This document shows, piece after piece, positions 40,835 through 50,390 of a DNA stretch of 58,469 nt (position 1 is the first letter of the stretch; every line of letters starts with the position of its first letter). The notes under the pieces were generated by a model. It did not search any database. It was not told where the DNA came from and was given only the letters and a program-made list of their open reading frames with translations. The stretch covers positions 1 to 58,469 of the forward strand of contig CAMDCA010000008.1 in the NCBI GenBank assembly GCA_945889645.1, given 5' to 3'. Source of the stretch: Rhizobium sp. Q54 (lineage in GTDB: Bacteria; Pseudomonadota; Alphaproteobacteria; UBA2966; CAIVPW01). The position numbers were made by a program, and so were the translations under genes.

Positions 40835-41710
40835 TCAGTTCAAGACTCCGGCAGCCATCATCGCCGTGCGCACCTTCTCACGCGTGGCGTCGCTGGTGGC
40901 GACCAGCGGCAGACGCAGGTCGGCGGATCCCTTGCCGAGCAGGCTGACGCCGTACTTCACCGGCGCAGGGCTCGTTTCGAGGAACAGCGCGATGTGCAGC
41001 GGCATGAGGCGATCCTGGATCGCCAGCGCTCCCTTCCAGTCGCCCGTCAGGGTCGCGGTCTGGAAGCGCGCGCACAGGGCCGGCGCGACGTTGGCGGTCA
41101 CCGAGATGCAGCCGACACCGCCGTGGGCGTTGAAGCCCAGCGCGGTCGCGTCCTCGCCCGACAGCTGGCAGAAGTTGGTGCCGAGCATCAGGCGCGTGGC
41201 GCTGACCCGTTCGATGGCGCCGGTGGCGTCCTTGATGCCGACGATGTTCTTGAGCTTGGCCAGACGCTCCAACGTGTCCTGGCTGAGGTTCACCATCGAG
41301 CGGCCGGGGATGTTGTAGACAATGATCGGCAGGTCAACAGCGTCGTTGATCGCCTTAAAATGCTGGTACAGCCCTTCCTGGGTCGGCTTGTTGTAGTACG
41401 GCGTCACCTGCAGCGAGGCCGCCGCGCCCGCCTTCTTGGCAAAGCGCGTCAGGTCGATGGCTTCCTGGGTCGAGTTCGAACCGGTGCCGGCGATGACCGG
41501 CACGCGACCGCCCGCCGCCTCGATGCACAACTCGATGACGCGCTGGTGCTCGTCGTGGGTCAGGGTCGGCGATTCACCGGTGGTACCGCACGGCACCAGG
41601 CCGTGGGTGCCCTCGGCGATTTGCCACGCGATGAAGGCCTGGAATGCCTTTTCATCGACGGCACCGCGCTTGAACGGCGTGACCAGCGCGACGATGGAAC
41701 CTGAAAACAT
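40835..41710 (-). CDS. dapA: 4-hydroxy-tetrahydrodipicolinate synthase
   Basis: Condenses pyruvate with aspartate semialdehyde in the lysine and diaminopimelate pathway. The 291-residue TIM barrel has T43-T44 in [11 protein letters not shown]106 in TPYYNKP, Y132 in VYNIPGRS, and the Schiff-base lysine K160 in IVGIKDATG. These are the complete active-site set. Upstream, the divergent slt gene is another cell-wall gene, so both may share the 41711-41936 region. Confidence 0.97.
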   Translation of the reverse strand: MFSGSIVALVTPFKRGAVDEKAFQAFIAWQIAEGTHGLVPCGTTGESPTLTHDEHQRVIELCIEAAGGRVPVIAGTGSNSTQEAIDLTRFAKKAGAAASLQVTPYYNKPTQEGLYQHFKAINDAVDLPIIVYNIPGRSMVNLSQDTLERLAKLKNIVGIKDATGAIERVSATRLMLGTNFCQLSGEDATALGFNAHGGVGCISVTANVAPALCARFQTATLTGDWKGALAIQDRLMPLHIALFLETSPAPVKYGVSLLGKGSADLRLPLVATSDATREKVRTAMMAAGVLN

Positions 41711-41936
41711 GTGCGTTTGCTTGTTGGGGGTCTGTCGCGCTTGCGCAGCGCACGCCCTCGCGCAACTTGGTTAACGACGGCCGGACCATACCATGAGGGC
41801 TACGCAGAGCAAGCCGAACGAAGGCCCGAGCGGCCGGAAATGCGCGTCGATCACGGTCGTCGGCCTTGCCCCGCACACCGCCGCGCGTCTAGCATTCCTT
41901 TGCACTCGGGCGAGTGCGTGGCAGGGGGAGCCGCGC

Positions 41937-43922
41937 GTGGTTCGATTTTCGATCGCCGTTGTCGTGGCCGCGCTGGTGTTGGCGCGCGCGGACGCTGTTC
42001 CGTCCGCATCCGCCGCGACGATCACGCCGCAGGCGCTCTCTGCCCTCTCGCTGGCCGACGATGCGGCGTATCGCACGGCGTTCATTGCCGCCGAGATCGG
42101 CGCCTGGGATCGCGCCATTCAGCTTATCGCGACGGCCGAGAATCCGCTGCCCGCCAAGGTGCTGACGTGGATGTACCTGGCCGATCCGCGCAGCGGCGCG
42201 TCGTTCAGCAAGATCGTCGCGTTCATGGACGCCAATCCGAAATGGCCGCTGGCCGACACGCTGCGCCGCAATGCGGAAGACGCACTGGCCGGCGAGACGC
42301 TAAGCCCGCGCATGCTGGAGTGGTTCGGCAAGAACCTGCCGCGCACCGGTGCCGGCATGGTGCGCTATGCCCAGGCGCTGAAGGCCACCGGCCGCGATGC
42401 CGAAGCACTGACGTGGGCCAAGCGCGCGTGGACCACCGCGGCGTTGCCCAAGGACGCCGAGACGGGCGTGCTGGCCCAATGGGGCAAGGAATTCACCCAG
42501 GCCGACAACGAGCAGCGTCTTGATTCGCTGCTGTGGCTGCAACGGCCGAACGAAGCGAAGCGGCTGGTGTCGAAGATTCCGGTCGGACGCCGCGCGTTGG
42601 CCGAGGCGCGCATCGCCCTCATCACGCGCGCGCCGGGCGTCGATGGCGCGGTGGCGCGGGTGCCGTTCGAGCTAACCAAGGACCCGGGGTTCGTGTTCGA
42701 CCGCGCGCGTTGGCGCCGGCAGAACGGCAACATCCAGGGCGCCATCGATCTGGTGGCACCGGTGCCGGCACAGACGGCACACGAAGATCCGTGGTGGGAC
42801 GAGCGCGCCATGCTGGCGCGCCGCGCGCTGGAATCGGGCCGCATCACCGACGCGTACAGGATCGCCGCGCAGCACGGCCAGACCGACCGCGCCGACATTG
42901 CCGAGGCCGAATGGCTGGCGGGTTGGATCGCGCTGCAGTTCCTCAACGAACCGAAAGACGCCCTGGCCCACTTCACGCGCCAGCGCCAACAGGTGCGCCT
43001 GCCGGTCAGCATCGCGCGCGCCGCCTATTGGGCCGGCCGCGCCGCCGACAAGCTGCAAGACACCAACGCAGCGGATGCGTGGTACGCGGACGCCGCGCGC
43101 TTTGGCACAACGTACTACGGTCAACTGGCGCTGGAGAAGTCCGGCCGTGCGACGCTGGCGCTGCCGCCGATGGTCGTGCCGACGGACGACGAAGCAACTG
43201 CATTCCTCGGGCGCGAGCTGGTGCAGGTGACGGTCCTGCTGGCCGCGCTCGGCGAGGATGAGCGGCTGCGCCCGTTCCTGGTACGCCTCGCCGACGATGC
43301 GGCGACGCCGTCCGAGCGCGCCCTGGTGGCAGAGCTGGCCAATCGGCTCGACCGCACCGATCTCGCCGTGATGGCCGGCAAGCTGGCGGCGCAGGAAGGC
43401 GTGCTGCTGGCGGATGCGGCCTATCCCATGCTGACGCTGCGCAGTACCGCGGGCGTGGAACTTGCCCTGGTGCTCGGCCTGGTGCGCCAGGAGAGTGAAT
43501 TCTTTGCCACGGCGCGATCGAGCGCCGGCGCGTTGGGGCTGATGCAGCTGATGCCGGCGACGGCACGCCGCGTCGCCACGTCGGTGCAGGTGACGTACGA
43601 GCCGAGCCTGCTGACCCAGGACCCCGCCTACAACCTGCGTCTCGGCACGGCGCACCTCGCCGACCTGTTGGACAACTTCCGTGGCTCGTACGTTCTGGCG
43701 TTGGCCGCCTACAACGCCGGCGAGTCGCGCGCCCGCGCGTGGATCAAGCAGTATGGCGATCCGCGCGATCCGCTGGTCGATCCGGTCGATTGGGTCGAAC
43801 AGATCCCGTTCGAGGAGACGCGCAACTACGTGCAGCGCGTGATGGAGAACCTCACCGTGTACCGGCACCGCGTCGCCGGCACGGCGACGCCGGTGACCCT
43901 GTCCAAAGACCTGCGCAGGTAG
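41937..43922 (+). CDS. slt: Soluble lytic murein transglycosylase
   Basis: Periplasmic enzyme that cleaves peptidoglycan with formation of 1,6-anhydro-muramic acid. I place the start at the GTG at 41937, just after AGGGGGAG; the frame runs back to 41793 without a plausible site. The 661-residue precursor begins with a signal peptide ending near residue 26 (SASAA). A long helical superhelix with TPR-like repeats follows. The SLT domain (about 505-620) has catalytic E519 in VRQESEF, SSAGALGLMQLMPATA and LALAAYNAGESRARAW. The next gene starts 4 bases later. Confidence 0.94.
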   Translation: MVRFSIAVVVAALVLARADAVPSASAATITPQALSALSLADDAAYRTAFIAAEIGAWDRAIQLIATAENPLPAKVLTWMYLADPRSGASFSKIVAFMDANPKWPLADTLRRNAEDALAGETLSPRMLEWFGKNLPRTGAGMVRYAQALKATGRDAEALTWAKRAWTTAALPKDAETGVLAQWGKEFTQADNEQRLDSLLWLQRPNEAKRLVSKIPVGRRALAEARIALITRAPGVDGAVARVPFELTKDPGFVFDRARWRRQNGNIQGAIDLVAPVPAQTAHEDPWWDERAMLARRALESGRITDAYRIAAQHGQTDRADIAEAEWLAGWIALQFLNEPKDALAHFTRQRQQVRLPVSIARAAYWAGRAADKLQDTNAADAWYADAARFGTTYYGQLALEKSGRATLALPPMVVPTDDEATAFLGRELVQVTVLLAALGEDERLRPFLVRLADDAATPSERALVAELANRLDRTDLAVMAGKLAAQEGVLLADAAYPMLTLRSTAGVELALVLGLVRQESEFFATARSSAGALGLMQLMPATARRVATSVQVTYEPSLLTQDPAYNLRLGTAHLADLLDNFRGSYVLALAAYNAGESRARAWIKQYGDPRDPLVDPVDWVEQIPFEETRNYVQRVMENLTVYRHRVAGTATPVTLSKDLRR

Positions 43923-43926
43923 AACG

Positions 43927-44562
43927 ATGGACCGCCGCATACTGTTCCTGATGCGAACTGCTGCGAGCCTGGCCCTGCTGACCGTTGCCGCGATCGCGGC
44001 GCCTGCCCACGCGCAGGAGACGGTCGCCAGCATCTGCACCAAATACGCCGGCCAGGTGATCGGCGCGGTCCAGGGCCGCCCGCTGACGGCGACGTGCGCC
44101 AGCATCGAGGGGATCGCGGCGTTCGCCGACAAGAAGGAGCAGACGCCGCTCTACGCCCTGCGCGAATTGATGGCGACCAACGCGACGCGGCAGTTCACCC
44201 GCTGGATGACCAGCGCGCCGCTGACCGCGTGCAATCGCGTGCTGCTCACGGCGCCGCCGCACCAGCTGTGTACCGTCAACGGCGCGGCCGCCAACGTCGC
44301 GCTGCGGACCAACGGCACGGTGGACCGCATCGACCTGCAGGTGCCGGTGCGCGGCATCATCGGAGGCGAGTACCGCACCCCCGTCGGGGTCGATACCTGG
44401 TCGGTCACCGGCGAGCGGATGATGTTGGATATCCTCACGTTGTGGTTGGAGCGCATCGCGCCCGACAACGAGACCTATTGGGCCGAGCATCCTTTCTTGC
44501 GCGCCACGCTGCGGACGCCGTTCGTGCCGGAGCCGGCGCCGAAGGTAATGCCGCCGATCTAG
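43927..44562 (+). CDS. Exported protein of unknown function
   Basis: The 211-residue precursor has a Sec signal peptide ending in APAHA-QE (residue 29). The mature part has an even number of cysteines (four: near IC, TC, AC and LC) that could form two disulfides, and includes LYALRELMATNATRQFTRWM and RGIIGGEYRTPVGVDTW. I do not recognise a family. It starts 4 bases after slt and must be co-transcribed, which hints at a role in the cell wall or periplasm, but that is only context. Confidence 0.75.
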   Translation: MDRRILFLMRTAASLALLTVAAIAAPAHAQETVASICTKYAGQVIGAVQGRPLTATCASIEGIAAFADKKEQTPLYALRELMATNATRQFTRWMTSAPLTACNRVLLTAPPHQLCTVNGAAANVALRTNGTVDRIDLQVPVRGIIGGEYRTPVGVDTWSVTGERMMLDILTLWLERIAPDNETYWAEHPFLRATLRTPFVPEPAPKVMPPI

Positions 44563-44634
44563 GCTACCGCCTCGCGCATCAGGCGGATGAACCAGGCCAG
44601 CGACGCCGCCGGTCGGCCGTTCGCAACATATGCT

Positions 44635-44738
44635 GTCATTGCGAGCCGAAGGCGCCATGCCTAGGCGTGCTCCGCACGAAGCAGTCCAGACTGCTGCAAC
44701 ATCCTGGATCGCTTCGTCGCTGCGCTCCTCGCAATGAC
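44635..44738. repeat. MITE-like dispersed repeat with terminal inverted repeats
   Basis: The 104-base element starts GTCATTGCGAG (44635-44645) and ends with the exact complement CTCGCAATGAC (44728-44738). A second inner inverted pair is GAAGCAGTCCAG (44678-44689) and CTGGATCGCTTC (44704-44715). The right half reads like a repeat that I have met in many proteobacterial genomes, beginning or ending CATTGCGAGGAGCGAAGCGA. It has no coding potential and lies between two convergent genes. A palindromic, non-autonomous repeat is the best description. Confidence 0.75.
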
Positions 44739-44751
44739 CGGTATCGACCCG

Positions 44752-45228
44752 TCAGTTCGAGCGGCACGGAACGGTTTGGTTGTTGCCGAAGACGGTCGGA
44801 TCCACCGGGCGCGGAGTCTTGCTCCAGGTGATGTCTAGACCGGTGATGAAGTCGCCGCCGATTTTCTTCGCCAGCACGAGCAACTCCTGTTGCGCGCGCG
44901 GGCCGTCGACTTCCGAACCGACGGTGAAGGGCTTGGTGTGCAGGCTGGTGAAGAACGCGTCCACCAACTCAAAGCGCTGGTCGCACACCTGCTTCAGGTA
45001 CTTGCCGGCTTCGCTGACCTTGAGGCCGACGATGGCGTACTCGTATATACGCACCTTTTTGCCGTTGAGCACCGGCACGCTGAGGGTGCCAATGACGATG
45101 CTGCCGGCGCCGGCCGGCGCGGCGGCACCGCCCTTGGCGGTCGCTGTGGCGGCGCCCTTGGTCTCGGCACCAATGGCCGAACCGGCCAGAACGAAAGTGG
45201 CCAGAAAGACCGCGAGGAATCTCAGCAT
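44752..45228 (-). CDS. Exported protein of unknown function
   Basis: The start at 45228 gives a signal peptide (MLRFLAVFLATFVLAGSAIG, cleaved near residue 21). The frame continues upstream to 45309 without a better start. After an Ala/Gly/Lys-rich linker the 158-residue product has GSIVIGTLSVPVLNGKKVRI, then YAIVGLKVSEAGKYLKQV and FELVDAFFTSLHTKPF. The strand-helix order, with a membrane-proximal domain that counts residues of an 'all along' beta strand then VDAFF, is loosely like FliL or stomatin-type SPFH domains. I would not name it on that basis. It follows gmk after 40 bases. Confidence 0.7.
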   Translation of the reverse strand: MLRFLAVFLATFVLAGSAIGAETKGAATATAKGGAAAPAGAGSIVIGTLSVPVLNGKKVRIYEYAIVGLKVSEAGKYLKQVCDQRFELVDAFFTSLHTKPFTVGSEVDGPRAQQELLVLAKKIGGDFITGLDITWSKTPRPVDPTVFGNNQTVPCRSN

Positions 45229-45268
45229 GGTGCCAGCGTAGCCGCGCGATGGGCCGGGCACAAGGCGG

Positions 45269-45901
45269 CTAGCCGCCCGCGCGCAGGCCTTTGACGTAGT
45301 CCGGAACACCCAGGCGGCGGGGGCGGCGCAGGCGCTCGCCGGTCAGGATCGAACGCACCTCGTTGATGGCGCGGTCGAGGTCGTCGTTGATGACGACGTA
45401 GTCGTACTCGTGCCAGTGGTCCAGCTCGCGTCCGGCCCCTTCCATGCGCCGACGCACCACGGCGTCGGAGTCCTGGGCACGAATGGTCAGGCGCCGTTCG
45501 AGTTCACCCACCGACGGCGGCAGGATGAAGATGGTGGCGAGGTCGGCGCGGGCCGAGCGCTGGAGCTGCTGGGTGCCCTGCCAATCGATGTCGAACAGGA
45601 CGTCCTGGCCGCTGGCGAGGCGGTCTTCGACGCCCTGGGCGGGCGTGCCGTAGCAGTGACCGAACACCTCGGCGTGTTCCAGCAATTCGCCGTTGGTGAC
45701 CTGACGGTCGAACGCGGCGCGGTCGATGAAGTGATAGTCGACACCATCCACCTCGCCGCGGCGCGGCTCGCGCGTGGTGACCGAGATCGACAGCTTGAGC
45801 GCGTCGTCCGCACCGAGCAGGCGGCGCGAGATCGTCGTCTTGCCGGCGCCGGACGGCGACGACAGCACCAGCATGACGCCGCGGCGCTTGATGTCGGTCA
45901 T
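45269..45901 (-). CDS. gmk: Guanylate kinase
   Basis: Phosphorylates GMP to GDP. The 210-residue protein has the P-loop LSSPSGAGKTTISRRLL, the GMP-binding region SVTTREPRRGEVDGVDYHF, LEHAEVFGHCYGTP and VLFDIDWQGTQQL. The start codon overlaps the yicC stop by 4 bases (ATGA). yicC-gmk is a very common pair. It is the last member of the fabD-fabG-acpP-fabF-mltG-yicC-gmk run. Confidence 0.97.
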   Translation of the reverse strand: MTDIKRRGVMLVLSSPSGAGKTTISRRLLGADDALKLSISVTTREPRRGEVDGVDYHFIDRAAFDRQVTNGELLEHAEVFGHCYGTPAQGVEDRLASGQDVLFDIDWQGTQQLQRSARADLATIFILPPSVGELERRLTIRAQDSDAVVRRRMEGAGRELDHWHEYDYVVINDDLDRAINEVRSILTGERLRRPRRLGVPDYVKGLRAGG

Positions 45902-46782
45902 TCGAGGTTCTGCACTTGCTCGCGGAAGCGGTCGATGACGGCCTTGAGCGCCAGACCGGTCCGCGTGAGCTCGGCGTCGGAGGACTTGGCGCAGAGCGTA
46001 TTTGCCTCGCGCGCAAACTCCTGCGCAAGGAAATCGAGGCGGCGGCCGACGGCGCCACCGGCCGTCAGCAGCTCACGCCCCGCCTCGGCGTGGGCCGACA
46101 GGCGATCCAATTCTTCGCGCACGTCCGCCTTGATGGCGAGCACTGCGACTTCCTGCGCCAGGCGATCGGCGGACAGCGACGTCGTCTCGCCGATCATAGC
46201 GGCAATGCGCGCCTGTATGTGCTTGCGGATGGCGTCGGGCTGTGCCGCCGCGCAGTGGGCCGCGTCCGCAGACAGAGAGACAATCTCGTCGATCTGCGCG
46301 CCGAGCACGACGAACAGGCGCGCGCCTTCGCCACGCCGAGCGGTGTTCAGGCTGGCAATGGCGCGATCGAGATCCTTGAGCATCGCCGCATCGGCCTGTT
46401 CGCGCGCCGCATCCGACTCGGACGGGTCGCCGATTTCGACGACGCCCGGAATGGCGAACACGGCGTCGAGCGAGAGCGTGCCCATGCCGCCGGAGATCTC
46501 GGCCGCGGCGGCCATGACGCGGCGCACCAGTTCGTCATTGATGGTGACGGTGCGGGTGGCGCCGGCGCGGGCGTGCTGCAGTGACACCGACAGGCTGCCG
46601 CGCGAGATCGTGGCACCGGCGCGTTCGCGTACCATCGGCTCAAGGCGGTCGAAACCGTTGCCGAGGCGGCAGCGTACGTCGAGGCCGCGGCCATTGACGC
46701 TTTTGACCTCCCACATCCAGGTGGCGCCGCCCATGCCACCTTCGGCGCGGGCATAACCGGTCATACTGGCGACAGAACCCAT
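45898..46782 (-). CDS. yicC: YicC-family endoribonuclease
   Basis: Homologue of E. coli YicC, a stress-related protein reported to be an endoribonuclease. The 294-residue product has the N-terminal SMTGYARAEGG and the WEVKSVNGRGLDVRCRLG segment, and the C-terminal AVGRRLDFLAQEFAREANT followed by LCAKSSDAELTRTGLALKAV, all characteristic. Its ATG overlaps the mltG stop by one base (TGATG) and its stop overlaps gmk, so the three genes are tightly coupled. Confidence 0.95.
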   Translation of the reverse strand: MGSVASMTGYARAEGGMGGATWMWEVKSVNGRGLDVRCRLGNGFDRLEPMVRERAGATISRGSLSVSLQHARAGATRTVTINDELVRRVMAAAAEISGGMGTLSLDAVFAIPGVVEIGDPSESDAAREQADAAMLKDLDRAIASLNTARRGEGARLFVVLGAQIDEIVSLSADAAHCAAAQPDAIRKHIQARIAAMIGETTSLSADRLAQEVAVLAIKADVREELDRLSAHAEAGRELLTAGGAVGRRLDFLAQEFAREANTLCAKSSDAELTRTGLALKAVIDRFREQVQNLE

Positions 46783-47759
46783 CAGTCCCCTCGGATCGCG
46801 CGATAGCGCGCGACGTTGCGGTTGTGCTCGTCCAGCGTAGTGGCAAAGGCGTGCCCACCGGTGCCGTCAGCGACAAAATACAACTCATTGGTCGCCGCCG
46901 GGTGGAGTACCGCCACCAGGGCCGCACGGCCTGGATTAGCGATCGGTCCAGGCGGCAACGCGCGAATTCGATAGGTGTTGTAGGGCGTGTCGGTCTCCAG
47001 ATCATCGCGCGTCAGCGGCACGCCGTCGGCGCGGCCGCGCAGCTTGAGGCCATATTCGACCGTGGGATCGGACTGCAGGCGCATGCCCAGGCGCAGGCGG
47101 TTGAGGAAGACGGCGGCGATGCGCGGGCGTTCGGAAGCGACGCCGGTTTCGCGCTCGACGATGCTGGCCAGGATCACGGCCTGCTCCGGAGACTGCAGGT
47201 TGAGGCCATCGGCCCGGTCCGGCCATAGGCTGGCGAGCAGTTCGCTGTGTGCGCGTTGCATGCGCGTCACGAGGGCGGCGCGCGTGTCGCCCCACTCGTA
47301 CTGGTAGGTCTCGGGCAGCAGCATCCCCTCGGCAATGCCGATCGGCGCCGCACCCTGCAGGGCCGGCGCCTCGTCCACCAAGGCGAGGGCGCGTTCGGTG
47401 GTGAGGCCTTCCGGGATGGTCAGGCGGCGTTTGAAGGTGCGGCCTTCGATGAGCTGGCGCGCAACATTGGCGCCGGTGGTACCGGCGTCGAAGCGATATT
47501 CTCCGGCGCGCAACGCCTCGTCATTGCCGGACGCACGCACCCACAAGGCGAACAACTGATGGCTACGAATGACGCCTGACGTTTCGAGCACGCTGGCGAT
47601 GGCGTTGAGGCCGCTGCCGCGCGGCAACTGAACCGTGACGTCGGTCGTGGCGGGTCCGGGCGCTTGTACGGCGGAGATCGTCAAAGCCAAACCCGCAAGT
47701 CCCAACGCCAGCACCAGGCTGAAGGCAAGGCTAAGAAGCCTGAGCCCGGTTCGCACCAC
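46782..47759 (-). CDS. mltG: Endolytic murein transglycosylase MltG
   Basis: Inner-membrane enzyme that cuts nascent glycan strands and is thought to terminate their growth. The 325-residue protein begins with GTG at 47759 and has one N-terminal membrane helix (about 7-30), a LysM-like region (VTVQLPRGSGLNAIASVLE), and the YceG catalytic domain with E202 in ASIVERETG, RIAAVFLNRLRLGMRLQSDP and TPYNTYRIRALPPGPIANPG. It lies 62 bases after fabF and is fused in expression to yicC-gmk. Confidence 0.95.
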   Translation of the reverse strand: MVRTGLRLLSLAFSLVLALGLAGLALTISAVQAPGPATTDVTVQLPRGSGLNAIASVLETSGVIRSHQLFALWVRASGNDEALRAGEYRFDAGTTGANVARQLIEGRTFKRRLTIPEGLTTERALALVDEAPALQGAAPIGIAEGMLLPETYQYEWGDTRAALVTRMQRAHSELLASLWPDRADGLNLQSPEQAVILASIVERETGVASERPRIAAVFLNRLRLGMRLQSDPTVEYGLKLRGRADGVPLTRDDLETDTPYNTYRIRALPPGPIANPGRAALVAVLHPAATNELYFVADGTGGHAFATTLDEHNRNVARYRAIRGD

Positions 47760-47821
47760 TTAGGACTCTTGGATGGTCGCGCTTGCCACGGTGAACCGCT
47801 CCACACTTCCCCCGCAAGCGC

Positions 47822-49081
47822 TCACGGCGCCGGAGTCATCACCAGGGTCGCGTTGGTGCCGCCGAACCCGAACGAGTTCGACAGCGCGGCGCGGATGGTC
47901 CGCGCCTTGGCGCGATGCGGCACGAGGTCGAGGTCGCAGCCCTCGCTCGGATTGTCGAGATTGAGCGTCGGTGGCGCCATCTGGTTGCGCATCGCCAGGA
48001 TCGAATAGATCGCCTCGACCGCGCCGGCGGCTCCCAGGAGGTGGCCGATGGCGGACTTGGTCGAACTCATCGACACTTTGTAGGCCGACGGACCGAACAC
48101 GCGCTTCACCGCGGCGATCTCGATCTCGTCGCCGAGCGGCGTCGACGTGCCGTGGGCGTTGATGTAGTCGATCTGCTCGGGCGTCATCCCGGCGTCCTTG
48201 AGCGCCGCAAGCATGGCGCGACCTGCACCGTCGCCGGTCTCACTGGGGGCGGTGATGTGATAGGCGTCGCCGGACATGCCGTAGCCCTTCACTTCGGCGT
48301 AAATCTTGGCGCCGCGCGCCCTAGCGTGCTCGAGTTCCTCGACCACGACGACGCCGGCGCCCTCGCCCATGACGAACCCGTCGCGGTCCTTGTCCCAAGG
48401 ACGCGAGGCCTTCTTGGGCTGATCGTTGAACGCCGAGGACAGTGCGCGCGAGGCAGAGAAGCCCGCGACGCCGAGGCGGCAGATGGCGGCTTCGGCACCG
48501 CCAGCCACCATCACGTCAGCCTCGCCGCGCTGGATGATGCGCGAGGCATCACCGATCGCGTGTGCGCCGGTGGCGCACGCGGTGACGACAGAGTGATTGG
48601 GGCCTTTGAAGCCGAATTGAATGGCGACGTGGCCGGAGGCGAGGTTGATCAGCGCCGCCGGAATGAAGAACGGGCTCAAGCGCCGCGCCCCGCGTTCCTT
48701 GACCAAGATGGCGCCCGCTTCGATCGTCGAGAGGCCGCCGATGCCGGAGCCGATGAGGACGCCGGTGCGGTTGCGAGCCTGGTCATCCTGCGGCTTCCAG
48801 CCCGAGTCCTCGACCGCCTGCATTGCCGCGACCATGCCGTAGACGATGAACTCGTCCATCTTGCGGCGGTCGGAACTCGGCACCCACTTGTCGGGATCGA
48901 ACTCGCCTGCGCCGGTGCCGCGCGGCACGAAGCACGCGACCTTACAGCGCAGATCGTCGGTCTGGAATTCAGTAATGATGCGCGCGCCGGAATCACCGGC
49001 GATCAGGCGACGCCAGTTGTGCTCAAGTCCGACGCCAAGGGGCGTGATCAGCCCCATGCCGGTGATGACTGTGCGTCTCAT
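47822..49081 (-). CDS. fabF: Beta-ketoacyl-ACP synthase II
   Basis: Elongates acyl-ACP by condensation with malonyl-ACP. The 419-residue thiolase-fold protein has the catalytic triad C169 (VVTACATGAHAI), H310 (INAHGTSTPLGD) and H347 (KSAIGHLLGAAG). It follows acpP after 30 bases, the usual acpP-fabF order. Confidence 0.97.
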   Translation of the reverse strand: MRRTVITGMGLITPLGVGLEHNWRRLIAGDSGARIITEFQTDDLRCKVACFVPRGTGAGEFDPDKWVPSSDRRKMDEFIVYGMVAAMQAVEDSGWKPQDDQARNRTGVLIGSGIGGLSTIEAGAILVKERGARRLSPFFIPAALINLASGHVAIQFGFKGPNHSVVTACATGAHAIGDASRIIQRGEADVMVAGGAEAAICRLGVAGFSASRALSSAFNDQPKKASRPWDKDRDGFVMGEGAGVVVVEELEHARARGAKIYAEVKGYGMSGDAYHITAPSETGDGAGRAMLAALKDAGMTPEQIDYINAHGTSTPLGDEIEIAAVKRVFGPSAYKVSMSSTKSAIGHLLGAAGAVEAIYSILAMRNQMAPPTLNLDNPSEGCDLDLVPHRAKARTIRAALSNSFGFGGTNATLVMTPAP

Positions 49082-49111
49082 AATGCGTCCGGCAGCCGGC
49101 CGGGTGGCGCG

Positions 49112-49354
49112 CTACTTCGCCGGTTGGTTGGCGTTGATGTAGTCGATGGCGTCTTTGACGGTGAGGATCTTCTCCGCTGCCTCATCCGGAATCTCGCATC
49201 CGAACTCTTCCTCGAAGGCCATCACCAGTTCCACCGTGTCCAGGCTGTCCGCGCCGAGGTCGTCGATAAAGCTAGCGCTCTCGGAAACCTTGTCCTTCTC
49301 CACACCGAGGTGGTCGACAACGATCTCTTTCACGCGCTCGGCGATGTCTGCCAT
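49112..49354 (-). CDS. acpP: Acyl carrier protein
   Basis: Carries growing fatty acids on a 4'-phosphopantetheine arm. The 80-residue acidic protein has the modified serine S37 in [18 protein letters not shown] and the N-terminal [14 protein letters not shown]. It should be charged by the AcpS encoded at 31915. The 145 bases to fabG upstream probably hold a promoter of its own, since ACP is needed in large amounts, but I cannot place one with confidence. Confidence 0.98.
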   Translation of the reverse strand: MADIAERVKEIVVDHLGVEKDKVSESASFIDDLGADSLDTVELVMAFEEEFGCEIPDEAAEKILTVKDAIDYINANQPAK

Positions 49355-49499
49355 GGCAATTTGTTCCTAGGGGCTGTTGATCCGGCGCTCACGCGGCGCT
49401 CTCTGGGCCCGACGCTCGCTCCCCCAGCGATCGGGTACCAGTGCGAGTAGCGAACCGCTGCCTACCATACTTTGGAGAGGGCCGCCAAGGGAGGTGGGG

Positions 49500-50237
49500 C
49501 TAAAGCATCACCATGCCGCCGTTGACGTGCAGGGTCTGGCCGGTGATGTAGGCTGCCTCGTCGCTGGCGAGGAACACCACGGCCGCCGCGACGTCGGCCG
49601 GAGTGCCGAACTTCTCTTGCGGAATCTTGGTCGCCAGCTTGGCGCGCTGCTCCTCGTTGAGGGCGGCGGTCATGGCCGTATCGATGAAGCCAGGCGCCAC
49701 GCAGTTGGCCGTAATGCCGCGGCTGGCCATCTCCTGGGCCACCGCCTTGGTCATGCCGACCAGGCCGGCCTTGGCGGCCGCATAGTTGGCCTGCCCCGGG
49801 TTGCCGATGGCGCCGACGATCGAGGTCACCGAGACGATACGGCCCCAGCGCTTCTTGGCCATTGGCTTGAGCGAGGCGCGAATGAGACGGAACGCGGCAG
49901 TTAGATCGACGTCTATCACTGCCTGCCAGTCCTCGTCCTTCATGCGCATGGTGAGGCCGTCGCGGTTGAGACCCGCGTTGTTCACTAGAATGTCGAGGCC
50001 GCCCATCGCCGCTTCGGCGCGGGGCACCAGTTCGATGGTCGAGGCCGCATCGGCGAGGTTGCACGGCAGGACGTGGACGCGGCTACCGAGTTCGGCGGCG
50101 ACCTTGTCCAACGCTTCCTGGCGCGTGCCGGAGATGGCGACGGTCGCGCCCTGGCCGTGCAGTGCTTTGGCGATGGCTGCGCCGATGCCGCCGGACGCTC
50201 CGGTGATCAATGCGCGCTTGTCGGTGAGAGAGAACAT
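49500..50237 (-). CDS. fabG: 3-oxoacyl-ACP reductase
   Basis: NADPH-dependent short-chain dehydrogenase that reduces beta-ketoacyl-ACP. The 245-residue protein has the cofactor loop TGASGGIGAAIAKAL, NNAG (86-89), and the catalytic triad S139, Y152 and K156 (VTSIVGAIGNPGQANYAAAK). The C-terminal GGMVML end is the FabG type. It lies between fabD and acpP, which makes fatty-acid synthesis, not another SDR role, certain. Confidence 0.96.
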   Translation of the reverse strand: MFSLTDKRALITGASGGIGAAIAKALHGQGATVAISGTRQEALDKVAAELGSRVHVLPCNLADAASTIELVPRAEAAMGGLDILVNNAGLNRDGLTMRMKDEDWQAVIDVDLTAAFRLIRASLKPMAKKRWGRIVSVTSIVGAIGNPGQANYAAAKAGLVGMTKAVAQEMASRGITANCVAPGFIDTAMTAALNEEQRAKLATKIPQEKFGTPADVAAAVVFLASDEAAYITGQTLHVNGGMVML

Positions 50238-50256
50238 CAGGCCAGCACCTCGGTGG

Positions 50257-50297
50257 ACCCCCTCCCCCCTTGTGGGGGAGGGCTGGGGTGGGGGGTG
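50257..50297. repeat. Dispersed CCCTCCCCCGC palindromic repeat, copy 3
   Basis: Inverted relative to copies 1 and 2: CCCTCCCCCC, then TTGTG, then GGGGGAGGGCTGGGGTGGGG. It lies with copy 4 in the 212-base gap between fabD and fabG, the two copies facing each other about 95 bases apart. Confidence 0.6.
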
Positions 50298-50390
50298 CCA
50301 CGCACGATGCTGTCGGCGTGGCGGCTCGCGGCGCCACCGAACTGCCGAACATCAACGACGTCACTGAGGCCCCGCAGATGGCCCTGCGCG

